Part shown: positions 7,472 through 15,980 of the stretch, piece after piece | How positions within the stretch are numbered: position 1 is the first letter of the stretch | Layout of the letters: each line of letters begins with the position of its first letter | Assembly: GCA_009908845.1 (NCBI GenBank) | Contig: JAAAOQ010000120.1 | Span: 1 to 43,415, forward strand | DNA length: 43,415 bases | Reading direction: 5' to 3' | Source: Gammaproteobacteria bacterium | Lineage (GTDB): Bacteria > Pseudomonadota > Gammaproteobacteria > Chromatiales > Chromatiaceae | Notes under the pieces: generated by a model | What the model was told of the DNA's origin: nothing | Database searches by the model: none | Seen by the model: only the letters and a program-made list of their open reading frames with translations | Program-made: the position numbers and the translations under genes

Positions 7472-8974
7472 TCAGGGCCGCCGTGCTTCCGGGTCGCCGA
7501 GCGTCCAGTAAAGCCGGTGCGCTTGATCCGGCAACCAGTGTAGCGGTGCGCTGACCTGGCGGGGTGGGGCCAGCCGAGTCAGGCCGAGTTCGGAGGCGAG
7601 CCAGCGTACAAAGGGAGAATCCGGCTGCAACGGCTGCTCGCTGACGATCAGCCATGCGCTGGCCTGCTCGGGCGCCGCGAATGGATTGCGCTCGGACAGC
7701 ACCCGTGCGTCAGGGAACTGCAGCCGCAGATTCCCGGCCAGCGGATCGGAGGGGGCAACGATGACCTCGGGAGCGCCGATCTCGGCCCGGATCTGGTCGG
7801 CCAGCTCAGCATAGGGGAGGTTGAGCCGCGAGGGCCGATCGGGATTGGCGAGCAGCGCCTGACCGGGCAGCGCGATGCTGACCCCGAGCAGCACGACCAA
7901 GGCGATGCCGCGAAAGACCTGGAAGCCGCGACCCGCGCCTGGCTCGGCCCAGCACGCGAGCAGCAAGGGAACGAAGAAGGACAACGGCTGCAGCCAATGC
8001 TCCTGGAAGTCGCGGGCGCCGGTCGTTAGGATCATCAACAAGGCGAGCAGCAGCATCGCGATCCAGCCGCGGAGCAGCAGCGCAACGCCGGGCTCGGTGT
8101 CGCGTTGGCGGATGTGCTGGCGGATGTGCTGGGGCCGGACGACAAGCAGCGCGAGCAACAATAACGCGCCGAGGCTCGCGAGGAGGCCGGCCCCGAGCTC
8201 CGAGAGTCCAGCGAAGCCGAGTCCTGAGCCCATCTCGAGCTTCTGAAAGCCGACTTGCGCCGTGCTGAGATGGCCGCCGACCCAGATCAGGTGCGGCAGC
8301 AGCAGCGCGCCGGCGAGGCCGAGGGTCAAGAACGCGCGAGCGGACCAGAGGACGGCGCGAAAGGGAGGCAGGGACAACGCCGCGAGCCCCAAGCCGGCCG
8401 CGAACAGCCCGTAGTTGTACTTACTGAGGGCGCCGAGCCCGAGCAACAGGCCGAGCAGCAGATAATTGCCGATGCTCGGTGCGCGCTGCAGTCGCAGCAG
8501 CTGCAGCAAGGTCCAGGCCGCGAGGGTGACGGCGAGCACGGTATGGGTGAAGTTGCGCTGATCCTCCCAGACGATCTGTGGGATCAACGCCAGGCCCAGC
8601 ACGGCGATCCACTGTTGCACCGGTGACAGCTTCAGCTCGCCGCTGGCCAGAACGACAGCGGCGGCCAGCAGCGTCAGCAGCAGCGCCTTGAGCGCGAGCA
8701 GGCCGGCCAGGCTGGGGCCGGTCAGCAGGAACAGGGTCTTGACGATCCAGGTGTAGAGCGGCGGCTGGCTGTTGTAGCCGAGCTGCCAGGCTTGGGCGAG
8801 CAGAAGCTGCTCGGCGTGATCCCACTCCGCTGTGCTCGAGACGAGACCGAGCAGGATGGCGTTGAGCATGAAGTACGCGAGCGCCCCTCCTATCAGGAAC
8901 ACTGTCGTGTCGAGACCGCGTTTTTCACCCGAAGCGGTGCGCAAGTTTGGACTGAAGGCGTGGTCGTTGTCCAT
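7472..8974 (-). CDS. GT39 family glycosyltransferase
   Basis: This is a 500-residue multispanning transferase of the ArnT/PMT superfamily. The first helix lies near residues 25-45, followed by a periplasmic loop with AEWDHAEQLLLAQ, the acidic catalytic site, and NSQPPLYTW, a family hallmark. About ten more hydrophobic segments follow, then a short soluble end. A small in-frame duplication is seen as HIRQHIRQ (near 8120). It is upstream of the carbamoyltransferase in the same direction but 183 bases away, so it may or may not share a transcript. Likely job: transfer of a polyprenyl-phosphate-linked sugar to a periplasmic acceptor. It is distinct in sequence from the other GT39 gene (1591-3273) and not a recent duplicate. 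Confidence 0.82.
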   Translation of the reverse strand: MDNDHAFSPNLRTASGEKRGLDTTVFLIGGALAYFMLNAILLGLVSSTAEWDHAEQLLLAQAWQLGYNSQPPLYTWIVKTLFLLTGPSLAGLLALKALLLTLLAAAVVLASGELKLSPVQQWIAVLGLALIPQIVWEDQRNFTHTVLAVTLAAWTLLQLLRLQRAPSIGNYLLLGLLLGLGALSKYNYGLFAAGLGLAALSLPPFRAVLWSARAFLTLGLAGALLLPHLIWVGGHLSTAQVGFQKLEMGSGLGFAGLSELGAGLLASLGALLLLALLVVRPQHIRQHIRQRDTEPGVALLLRGWIAMLLLALLMILTTGARDFQEHWLQPLSFFVPLLLACWAEPGAGRGFQVFRGIALVVLLGVSIALPGQALLANPDRPSRLNLPYAELADQIRAEIGAPEVIVAPSDPLAGNLRLQFPDARVLSERNPFAAPEQASAWLIVSEQPLQPDSPFVRWLASELGLTRLAPPRQVSAPLHWLPDQAHRLYWTLGDPEARRP

Positions 8975-9113
8975 ATCGCTTGCCTTGCTGGAAAACGTAG
9001 AAGCGAGATTGATGGGGCGCCGTGATTGAGTGGCAACGCTGAGGCGTGAGTGACGATCCCTGCTGTAGGGCGCGGCACAGAGCGGCTTGGGGTTCCATTC
9101 AGCCGCCTTGTGC

Positions 9114-10052
9114 TCAAGCTATCATCGGGTATCCCAGCGCCTTGAGCGGTAAACCGGTCTGTTGGGCAAGCTCATGGTTGGGGGTGGCGAAGTGCTCCTC
9201 GATCTCCGCCACCAAGCGCGCGCCGAGCAGATCAGACGCCGACTGGCGCGGACCGCTCAGCGGAGAGCGGCTGAGCCAAAGCGGCAGGTTGCTACGAATC
9301 TTGTTGGAGATGAGCGGTCCGATCCAGCGCTTGTCGAGTACGCTTCGGTAGGTCAGATGGTTGAGGAAACGCGCAGCGACCATGGCGTTGCGGCTCAGCC
9401 CCTGGTTGCTCGGGCGATAGTCTAACCGGGTGATGTCAACCTTGATGCCGAACCGCTCAACGAAGGCGGCGACGAATGATCGAGGGTCATCGCGGAACAG
9501 CTCGAAGGCGAAGATATGGACCCGAGAATCACCGAATAGCCGGCGATAATGCTGGGTCAGCCCCCGGTAGTCGAGAAATCCCAGCGAGAAGACCGGATAC
9601 TTGAACGGGTGGCGACGCACGTCGTTGCGCCAGCGATCCGGGCACAGGTAACGCTGCGGACTATGCGTGCCGCCCTCGCGCAGATAGTGTCGGTAAAGCG
9701 CCGCGGTCATGTCGACCTGATTGCGGATAAAGATGATTACCTCGCTGTCGGGAAACGTCGACTGCAGTCGCTCGGAAACCACCTTTGAGAAGGCACCATA
9801 CATCCCGGCGGAGTGGGGGTTACCGCTTAACTCTTCTTCGCAGATGATCAGTGGGCTGCTATCTGACGCTGCGGTCAGGATGTCGCGCGCCCGATCTGGA
9901 TCGAAGTCAAATCCCCTCTCCATCAACAACGCCTCCTGCACCGGGCGCCGCGGGATGTAGCAGTGACTTTGGGTATACGGATAGAGCTGTTTCTGGAACC
10001 AGGTGCTGCCGGTCTTGTGATAGCCGACGTGGAGGAGAGTCGCAACTGTCAT
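9114..10052 (-). CDS. Sulfotransferase family protein
   Basis: This 312-residue cytosolic enzyme of the PAPS-dependent sulfotransferase fold would move sulfate from 3'-phosphoadenylyl sulfate to a hydroxyl of a sugar or other acceptor. Residues 10-18 (GYHKTGSTW) are the 5'-phosphosulfate-binding P-loop. A second binding strand is seen in VIIFIRNQVDMTAALYRHY, where the Arg and Ser/Thr region contacts the 3'-phosphate. The ATG overlaps the stop of the upstream GT4 gene (ATGA), so it belongs to the GT4 operon. Sulfation of the glycan built by those transferases is a reasonable inference. No PAPS-making genes are in the window. Confidence 0.83.
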   Translation of the reverse strand: MTVATLLHVGYHKTGSTWFQKQLYPYTQSHCYIPRRPVQEALLMERGFDFDPDRARDILTAASDSSPLIICEEELSGNPHSAGMYGAFSKVVSERLQSTFPDSEVIIFIRNQVDMTAALYRHYLREGGTHSPQRYLCPDRWRNDVRRHPFKYPVFSLGFLDYRGLTQHYRRLFGDSRVHIFAFELFRDDPRSFVAAFVERFGIKVDITRLDYRPSNQGLSRNAMVAARFLNHLTYRSVLDKRWIGPLISNKIRSNLPLWLSRSPLSGPRQSASDLLGARLVAEIEEHFATPNHELAQQTGLPLKALGYPMIA

Positions 10053-11227
10053 GAGCCAGAGCCGGTTGACGCCGGCGCCGGGACACCAAGTACCTTCAGA
10101 TAAGCCGCTGCGCTCTCAGGAATGCGGTAGGGCTCGATGAGCTGCATCAGACTAGCCCGCTCCGCGGGCCGATCGAATTGTGCCGAGATGGCTGCTGCCA
10201 TCGCAGGCACGGCGCCGACCGGAACCAGGATGCCTGCTCCAGTGTCGTCCAATACCTCTCGGGGTCCGCTTGGGCAGTCGGTTGCGACCACCGGCGTGCC
10301 GCAGGCGAGCGCCTCGATGAGTGCGACCGGCAGGCCTTCCCAGCGTGAGCTCAGAACATAGACCGCCGACTTTGCCAGGTATGGGTAGGGATTCGCGACA
10401 AAGCCTGGCAGGGCGACATCCGTGCCGACGCCGAGCTCGTCGGCTAGCGTGAGCAATGCATCGCGCCGACGCCCGCGGCCGAGAATCAGCAAACGACATG
10501 GGCGTGCTCGTCGAACCTCAGCGAAGGCTCGGATGAGGGTCGCGAAGTCTTTACGGTAGCCAAGCTCACCGACGCCTAAGACCACGGGTGGCTCGCCTTT
10601 GCGAAACCAGGGGTGGTCGAGCGGCTCCTTGGCGAGCTGATCGATCTGATCGCTGACGACCGGACTGCGCACGACCTGGATCTGGGAACGGGCAAGGCCG
10701 GTGTAGGTGCTGAGATCATTGGCGGCGTCCTCCGATGGCAGGATGATGCGATCCGCCAGCGGGTAGAGGTTCCGCATTGATCTGCGCTGCGTCCAGCGCT
10801 CAAGCACACCCCGATCCGCTAGGTTCACCGAAACGGTGGTGCCCAGGCGGACGACGAGTTGGGTCTCTGGGCTGGCAAGCGATCGCGCAATGATCGCAAT
10901 GCGATTCACTCGATCCTTGTCGGTCAGGAGTGCTGCCGGCCTTTCCCGATGGAGATAGCGAATCAGTCCGGGCAAGGCCGTGTTGACATGAGCGGCGCCG
11001 AGCTCGATACGCCGCGCGCATCGCAATCCGTCCACAGCGATTGAGGGACCGTGTCCGCGGATCACCAGCAGATCTACTGGTTGGTCCCAAGCGTCGAACT
11101 GAAGAACGAGGTTCTTGATGATCCGATCGACCCCACTATGGCCGGACGTCGCGACAAAGATCGCGATCCGAGGGCTAGTTGGAGCGCTCGACACGGGCTC
11201 AACGCTCTTCGTCTGAGTTGGGATCAC
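10049..11227 (-). CDS. GT4 family glycosyltransferase (first of three related)
   Basis: This is a 392-residue GT-B fold transferase using a nucleotide-sugar donor in the cytosol. The N-terminal acceptor domain begins after about 20 poorly conserved residues (IAIFVATSGHSGVDRIIKN). The C-terminal donor-binding domain shows VLGVGELGYRKDFATLIRA, then YVLSSRWEGLPVALIEALA and GTPVVATDCPSG, the E-x7-E region of GT4. It is closely related in wording to the two upstream GT4 genes. It overlaps both neighbours by 4 bases (ATGA), so all are one operon with the sulfotransferase last. The sugar and linkage cannot be assigned. Confidence 0.87.
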   Translation of the reverse strand: MIPTQTKSVEPVSSAPTSPRIAIFVATSGHSGVDRIIKNLVLQFDAWDQPVDLLVIRGHGPSIAVDGLRCARRIELGAAHVNTALPGLIRYLHRERPAALLTDKDRVNRIAIIARSLASPETQLVVRLGTTVSVNLADRGVLERWTQRRSMRNLYPLADRIILPSEDAANDLSTYTGLARSQIQVVRSPVVSDQIDQLAKEPLDHPWFRKGEPPVVLGVGELGYRKDFATLIRAFAEVRRARPCRLLILGRGRRRDALLTLADELGVGTDVALPGFVANPYPYLAKSAVYVLSSRWEGLPVALIEALACGTPVVATDCPSGPREVLDDTGAGILVPVGAVPAMAAAISAQFDRPAERASLMQLIEPYRIPESAAAYLKVLGVPAPASTGSGS

Positions 11228-12354
11228 GGTGCCCGCAGCCCCAATACGTCAGCGTAGTGTGCCGCGCTGGCCTCAGCGTTGAATCGCTCAGCACCTGCGC
11301 GCAAGCGTTGCGGGTCGGTTGGCCGTTGAAGCATCGACTGCATGGCGGCCGCGAGTGCGTTCGGATCGTTTATCGGTACTAGAGCACCGAGCTCACCGTT
11401 GTCGAGAATATCTCGGGCCCCACTTGGGCAGTCGGTGGATACGCAGGGCGTGCCAAGCGTCAATGCCTCCATCAGCGCATTGTTAGAGCCCTCGAAGCGC
11501 GATGAGCAAACGAATAGGTCTGCTGCCGCGATATACGGGAATGGGTTCTTCTGGTAACCGACTAAGTCGACGCGGTCGGCGATGCCCAACTGTTGGGATA
11601 GTCCCGATAACCTGTCTCGTTTGCGTCCCGTGCCGCAGATGATCAGCCGTGCGTCGATGTTTCTTGTCAGACGCGCGAAGGAGCGCAGTAAGAGCGCGTG
11701 GTTCTTCTGTCGCACAAGTCGGCCAACGGCAACGATGATCGGCTGATGCTTCTCAGTCAGCCAAGGATGAGAGGTCGATTCCGCAGCCATCTGGGTGATA
11801 CGTTCTTGGTCGACCGGATTCCATATGGTTGTGATTTTCGGTCTTGCTGTGACTCGGGTGCGATTTCCTCCAAGCATGCGCCCCAATGCATTGCTAACCC
11901 CGGAGGAGTTTCCAATCAGTATATCGGCGTCGAGATAAAGCCGCTTCAGCCTTCGCTGTTTCCAGTATGCCGTCAAAGGGCTGTTGTGCCTGAGCTTCTC
12001 CGGCACATTGATGCCGACCCGGAACGCAGTGAGTGGACGTCCTGCTCCTATCAGGTTGCGTTTCAAAAGAAGATTCGATTGATCCTTGTTGCTGAGGATA
12101 GCCTGGGGGCTGTTATCTTCAAGATATCCCTTCAGCAATCGGCTCGCAGCGGCTTGATCGGCTACGTCGATCTCGAAAAGACCGACCTTGTCATCAATTG
12201 CCTCAAGGTCGGGGTGGTCTTTGGATGGGATCAGTAAGTCAACCGCAATGCTTCGCGCGAGTAAACCGTTGATCAAGGTTGTCATGACGCGTCCGATTCC
12301 GCCCGCACCGGAACGGAAACCGATCATGGCCAGTTTCGGGCGTGCGTGAGTCAT
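11224..12354 (-). CDS. GT4 family glycosyltransferase (second of three related)
   Basis: This 376-residue GT-B transferase sits in the middle of the GT4 trio. It starts LAMIGFRSGAGGIGRVMTTL, the glycine-rich loop of the acceptor domain. The donor domain has VAVGRLVRQKNHALLLRSFA, LFVCSSRFEGSNNALMEAL and GTPCVSTDCPSGARDIL. Start and stop both overlap neighbours by 4 bases. Local base use is less GC-rich than in the flanking genes (many AT third positions between 11700 and 12250), which may mean a separate origin. It likely adds one sugar of the surface glycan; the specificity is unknown. Confidence 0.87.
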   Translation of the reverse strand: MTHARPKLAMIGFRSGAGGIGRVMTTLINGLLARSIAVDLLIPSKDHPDLEAIDDKVGLFEIDVADQAAASRLLKGYLEDNSPQAILSNKDQSNLLLKRNLIGAGRPLTAFRVGINVPEKLRHNSPLTAYWKQRRLKRLYLDADILIGNSSGVSNALGRMLGGNRTRVTARPKITTIWNPVDQERITQMAAESTSHPWLTEKHQPIIVAVGRLVRQKNHALLLRSFARLTRNIDARLIICGTGRKRDRLSGLSQQLGIADRVDLVGYQKNPFPYIAAADLFVCSSRFEGSNNALMEALTLGTPCVSTDCPSGARDILDNGELGALVPINDPNALAAAMQSMLQRPTDPQRLRAGAERFNAEASAAHYADVLGLRAP

Positions 12355-13463
12355 CGATGACCTTCGGGTAACAGCAGCTTCAGATAACGTTCAGCAACCA
12401 ATTCGGGTGAGAATTCTGCGGCCCGTTCGCGCAGCCGCCTCGGGTCGATCTCGGCTACAAGGGTTTCCGCAATGGCGTCGCGCAACGCGCGACGATCACC
12501 GACTGCGACCAGCTGACCGAATCGTCCGTCATTGAGGATCTCATTGGGGCCGCTAGGGCAATCCGTTGCAACCACCGGTGTTCCCATGGCCATGGCCTCG
12601 ACCAGCACATTGCCGAATCCCTCCCAACGCGAGGACAGCACGAACAGCGCCGCTGCCGCCATGTGAGTGCGGGGATTGGGAACGAAGCCGGGCAGGGCGA
12701 CCCGGTCGGCGACGTCGAGCTCGGTGGCGAGTTTCAGCAGTGCATCACGGTCAGGACCTTCGCCGAGGATCAGCAGTCGAGCCGGAGGGTTGTGCTCAAG
12801 GCCGGCAAACGCTTGGATCAGGGTCGCAAAGTCCTTTTGCGCCGCTAACCGGCCGGCACCCAGGATCACCGGCCCTGAACCATCGGTGAGCCAAGGGTGC
12901 AGCGGGGCGTCGCTATCATGATCGGCTGTCGCGATCGGGTTGTGGAGCGTCTTGATCTTTGGTCGGGTTGCCGGAGCCAGCTGACCGAGATCGTCGGCCA
13001 CACCGTTGGAGACGCAGACGATCGCATCCGCGCTCGGGTAGCACCGATTCAATGCGTGCAGCCGCAGCCAGCGCCTGAGGGGATTCAATCGCGAGAGTCC
13101 GGGCGACAGCGCATTGTGCACGCTCAGCACGATGCGCGCCTGGCCGCCGGCGTAGCCTGCGGCTAGCAGGTTCGCACGATGCCCGGCGGCTAGCAGCGCT
13201 ATTGGCCGTCGCTGCTCGAGGTACCGCCCTAGGCGTCGCTTGTGCTGGCGACGACCCCCTGCGCCGAGGTTGTAGAGCCTGACCTCGGTGGAGAGATGCG
13301 GCAACGCATGTCGTGGATCACCGGCAGAGAAGGTGACCAGCTCGACCGTTCGGCCTGCCGCGTCGAGCGCGGCTGCCAGCGACGTCACCACTGGTGTGAT
13401 ACCGCCGTGGGCGCGGCCGGCGTTTCGCCCGATCGGGCTCAGGATGGCGATCTCGGTTAACAT
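12351..13463 (-). CDS. GT4 family glycosyltransferase (third of three related)
   Basis: This is a 370-residue GT-B transferase and the first gene of the leftward glycan operon. From the chosen start (ATG at 13463, MLTEIAILSPIGRNAGRAHG) the protein begins at once with the conserved first strand and glycine loop. A longer reading to 13586 only adds residues with no conserved look and would run into the divergent promoter region. The donor domain shows ILGAGRLAAQKDFATLIQAF, LFVLSSRWEGFGNVLVEAM and GTPVVATDCPSGPNEILND. It ends in a 4-base overlap with the next GT4. Donor sugar unknown. Confidence 0.86.
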   Translation of the reverse strand: MLTEIAILSPIGRNAGRAHGGITPVVTSLAAALDAAGRTVELVTFSAGDPRHALPHLSTEVRLYNLGAGGRRQHKRRLGRYLEQRRPIALLAAGHRANLLAAGYAGGQARIVLSVHNALSPGLSRLNPLRRWLRLHALNRCYPSADAIVCVSNGVADDLGQLAPATRPKIKTLHNPIATADHDSDAPLHPWLTDGSGPVILGAGRLAAQKDFATLIQAFAGLEHNPPARLLILGEGPDRDALLKLATELDVADRVALPGFVPNPRTHMAAAALFVLSSRWEGFGNVLVEAMAMGTPVVATDCPSGPNEILNDGRFGQLVAVGDRRALRDAIAETLVAEIDPRRLRERAAEFSPELVAERYLKLLLPEGHR

Positions 13464-13489
13464 TTGCGCTTCTGTGACGATGGCGTCGC

Positions 13490-13518
13490 ATAGTACAGGA
13501 GCGCTGCTCTGCTGTCCG
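13490..13518 (-). promoter_or_regulatory. Candidate sigma70 promoter of the leftward GT4 operon
   Basis: Reading leftward, CGGACA (13518-13513) and TACTAT (13495-13490) are spaced by 17 bases, each matching 4 of 6 consensus positions. The -10 box ends about 27 bases before the chosen GT4 start at 13463. The match is moderate and unsupported by any other sign. Confidence 0.33.
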
Positions 13519-13578
13519 GGCCCGAAGAGCGGCGCCTCGTCATGTATCCGACCCACAAAGCGCTTGCTGTTCCTTCGC

Positions 13579-14901
13579 GTGAACACCCTAAATGCTCCTT
13601 TGACGCCCAGCTGGCTCGAAACGCTCCGGATCGGTACGCTCTACCTCCTCGCGCTGAGCCTGTTTCTGATACCGGTCGGGGTTGGGGTCGGCTTGGCATT
13701 GGTCTGGGTCTGGATGGCTGCGGCGATGATCGTTCGTCACCCTGCACCAACCCACCCGGCGGTCTGGCTGGCCCTGGCCTTTGCGCTCTACTGTCTGGTA
13801 CAGGCCGGTATTCCTCGGGGTGCTGTGGATGATCCGGGGCTGCGCTGGGGCACGGCCTGGAGCTGGGCGCAGATCATCGTGTTCGTGCCAGTTGCCTATG
13901 CGCTGCGGGGGGATCAGCGCTTCGTGCTCAGGCTGCTGTTGACCAGCCTAATCGGCTTGCTCCTCGGGATGATCTGGCGTACCGACTGGGCGCTGCTGCT
14001 TCAAAGTCCAGCCGCCTTTGCCGATTCGCGTCCGGGATTCGGTTTTCCGACCCTCGCCTATGCCCTGTTCGCCGGTACCGCGTTGCTTGGGCTGGTGATA
14101 TTGCGCCGGCGCTGCTGGTATGACTCGGCCGGCCGTCTGCGTTGGTGGGCGCTCTTGCCATGGACGTTTGCGACCCTCGTGGTGGCCGAAGGCGTGGTCC
14201 TGAGCCAGGCGCGGGGGAGCTGGCTGTCGTTGGTGCTGGTCACGCTGATCGGTGCCGGCGTCTGGTGGTTGCGGCAGCACCGGCGCGGCGGAGCGTTGCC
14301 GCGTGCGAAGATCGCCGCTGTCTTGGTTGCCCTGCTGCTCCTGATCGGCCTGAACTCGAATGAGATCGTCGATCGCTTGAATGAGGAACGGGCGGTCGTC
14401 GATCAGCTCCTAGAGGGTGAGCTCGTGACCGACGAGGTCACCTCGCTGACCCTGCGCTGGCATGCGCTGGTGCTCGGCCTAGAGCGATGGCAGGAACGCC
14501 CCTGGTTTGGCTGGGGGCCCGGCGCGAGCCGGCCATTGATGGCGGACAGCGGTGAGCCGGGCCTCCTCTATCCAGAGCCCGACGGGAGCGTGCTCAAGCA
14601 TCTGCACAATAGCTATCTCGAGCTGATGGTTCAGCTCGGCCTGATCGGGCTCGGGCTCTGGCTGGCGGTCGCGGTGCTGCTCCTCTTGGGGCTCTATCGG
14701 TCGTTGCAGCGCGGAGAGCTTAGTGGTGATCTCGGCTGGTTCCTGGGACTGGCGCTTCTTTACCTGGCGTTCTGGAGCCACTTCAACTTCCGAATGGTGA
14801 ACCAAGATTTCCGCGGCTATTGGTCGCTTCTGGCCGGCGCTGCACTGAGCTTCAGCCTCTATCGGGGATGGGGACGCGGCGTGGTCCCATTGCGCCGATG
14901 A
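13579..14901 (+). CDS. O-antigen ligase-like membrane protein (Wzy_C)
   Basis: This multispanning protein of about 440 residues resembles O-antigen ligases/polymerases. From the GTG at 13579 (VNTLNAPLTP) there are about ten hydrophobic helices. The large periplasmic loop near residues 300-345 contains RWHALVLGLERWQERPWFGWGPGAS and HLHNSYLELMVQLGL, the Wzy_C signature with the conserved Arg and His used to join polymer to lipid A core. The open frame continues back to 13288 across the divergent gene, so the start is chosen on family length and could be off. Its stop overlaps the next start (ATGA). It could act as WaaL-type ligase or as a polymerase; the sequence alone does not decide. Confidence 0.8.
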   Translation: MNTLNAPLTPSWLETLRIGTLYLLALSLFLIPVGVGVGLALVWVWMAAAMIVRHPAPTHPAVWLALAFALYCLVQAGIPRGAVDDPGLRWGTAWSWAQIIVFVPVAYALRGDQRFVLRLLLTSLIGLLLGMIWRTDWALLLQSPAAFADSRPGFGFPTLAYALFAGTALLGLVILRRRCWYDSAGRLRWWALLPWTFATLVVAEGVVLSQARGSWLSLVLVTLIGAGVWWLRQHRRGGALPRAKIAAVLVALLLLIGLNSNEIVDRLNEERAVVDQLLEGELVTDEVTSLTLRWHALVLGLERWQERPWFGWGPGASRPLMADSGEPGLLYPEPDGSVLKHLHNSYLELMVQLGLIGLGLWLAVAVLLLLGLYRSLQRGELSGDLGWFLGLALLYLAFWSHFNFRMVNQDFRGYWSLLAGAALSFSLYRGWGRGVVPLRR

Positions 14902-15980
14902 ATGCGGACGCAGGCCAGCGGCAGCCAGAGCGTATCCTGCTGATCCGGCTCAGCGCGATCGGGGATATTGTGTTCGCTTCGCCGTTGATCGCGACTGTCC
15001 GCCAGCACTGGCCGCGGGCCTCTATCGCCTGGTTGGCTCAGCCGGATTGCGCGCCATTGCTTCAACACCATCCAGACCTCGACGAGGTCATTTCATGGCC
15101 GCTTCCCCGCTGGCGCGATCTGTGGCGGAAGCGTCGGTTCATGCAACTGCTGAAGGAGCTGCGAGCGGCGGTGCGGGCGCTTCGTGCGCGGCGTTTCGAT
15201 CTCGCGCTGGACCTGCAAGGTCTGCTCAAGAGCGCCCTGCCAGCATGGCTGTCTGGCGCCACGGACCGCATCGGCCTCGGGTCGCGTGAGGGCGGCTGGT
15301 TACTGATGACCCGTGTGCTGGACCGCGGGCCTGATAGCGCACAGATCGGCTCCGAATATCATCACCTCGCGCAGTCATTGGCCCTGCCGACTGATCGTTT
15401 CCGGCTCGCACTCTATCCGGGGCAAGAGGCCGCAGCCGCCGCCGAGGCGTTGATCGGCGAGCAGGGGCTGGCGTCGGGCTTTGCGGTGATCTGCCCCTTT
15501 ACCACGCGTGCGCAGAAGCACTGGCTGGCCGAGCGTTGGCCGACGCTCGCCGCTCAGATCCGGCAGCGGTTCGGCCTGCCGACCCTGATGCTGGGCGGAC
15601 CCGGCGATTGCGCTGCGGCGGCCGAGATCACGACGTTGGCAGGCGGCCGGATCATCAATCTGGTCGGGCAGACCTCACTGCTCACCGCAGCGGCGCTGAT
15701 CGAGCGCGCGCGGCTGCTGGTCGGTGTTGATACCGGCCTCAGTCATATGGGGATCGTGTTCCGGCGGACGTCGGTCCTGCTGTTCGGCTCGACCTGCCCC
15801 TACACCGAGACGGGTCAGCCCAATGCACGGGTGCTCTACCATCCGCGCAGCTGTTCGCCCTGTCGGAGGCGGCCGACCTGCGACGGTGCCTTTACCTGCA
15901 TGCGCGACCTGGAGGTCGACGAGGTGATCGCGACCTTGGCCGCTTTGCCGGGCGTTGCGGGAGCCGGCGCGTCGCAATGA
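14898..15980 (+). CDS. GT9 family (heptosyltransferase-like) glycosyltransferase
   Basis: This 360-residue cytosolic GT-B enzyme belongs to the ADP-heptose:LPS heptosyltransferase family. The start at 14898 (MNADAGQRQPERILLIRLS) overlaps the previous stop (ATGA). Visible family features are ILLIRLSAIGDIVFASPLI at the N-terminus, DLALDLQGLLKSALPAWLSG in the middle, and in the donor domain LMLGGPGDCAAA and LVGVDTGLSHMG. A Cys-containing stretch near the end (SCSPCRRRPTCDGAFTCM) is common in this family. It very likely adds heptose or a related sugar to the LPS inner core. Whether it is WaaC-, WaaF- or WaaQ-like cannot be told. Confidence 0.87.
   Translation: MNADAGQRQPERILLIRLSAIGDIVFASPLIATVRQHWPRASIAWLAQPDCAPLLQHHPDLDEVISWPLPRWRDLWRKRRFMQLLKELRAAVRALRARRFDLALDLQGLLKSALPAWLSGATDRIGLGSREGGWLLMTRVLDRGPDSAQIGSEYHHLAQSLALPTDRFRLALYPGQEAAAAAEALIGEQGLASGFAVICPFTTRAQKHWLAERWPTLAAQIRQRFGLPTLMLGGPGDCAAAAEITTLAGGRIINLVGQTSLLTAAALIERARLLVGVDTGLSHMGIVFRRTSVLLFGSTCPYTETGQPNARVLYHPRSCSPCRRRPTCDGAFTCMRDLEVDEVIATLAALPGVAGAGASQ

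Noticed and set aside
6128..7543. 471-codon open frame opposite the carbamoyltransferase
   Set aside because: It lies fully antisense to a strongly supported gene, is Glu/Arg/Gly-biased without motifs, and is expected in high-GC coding DNA.
8100..8135. Short tandem repeat GGATGTGCTGGC
   Set aside because: It is an in-frame duplication inside the GT39 gene (HIRQHIRQ), not a separate element.
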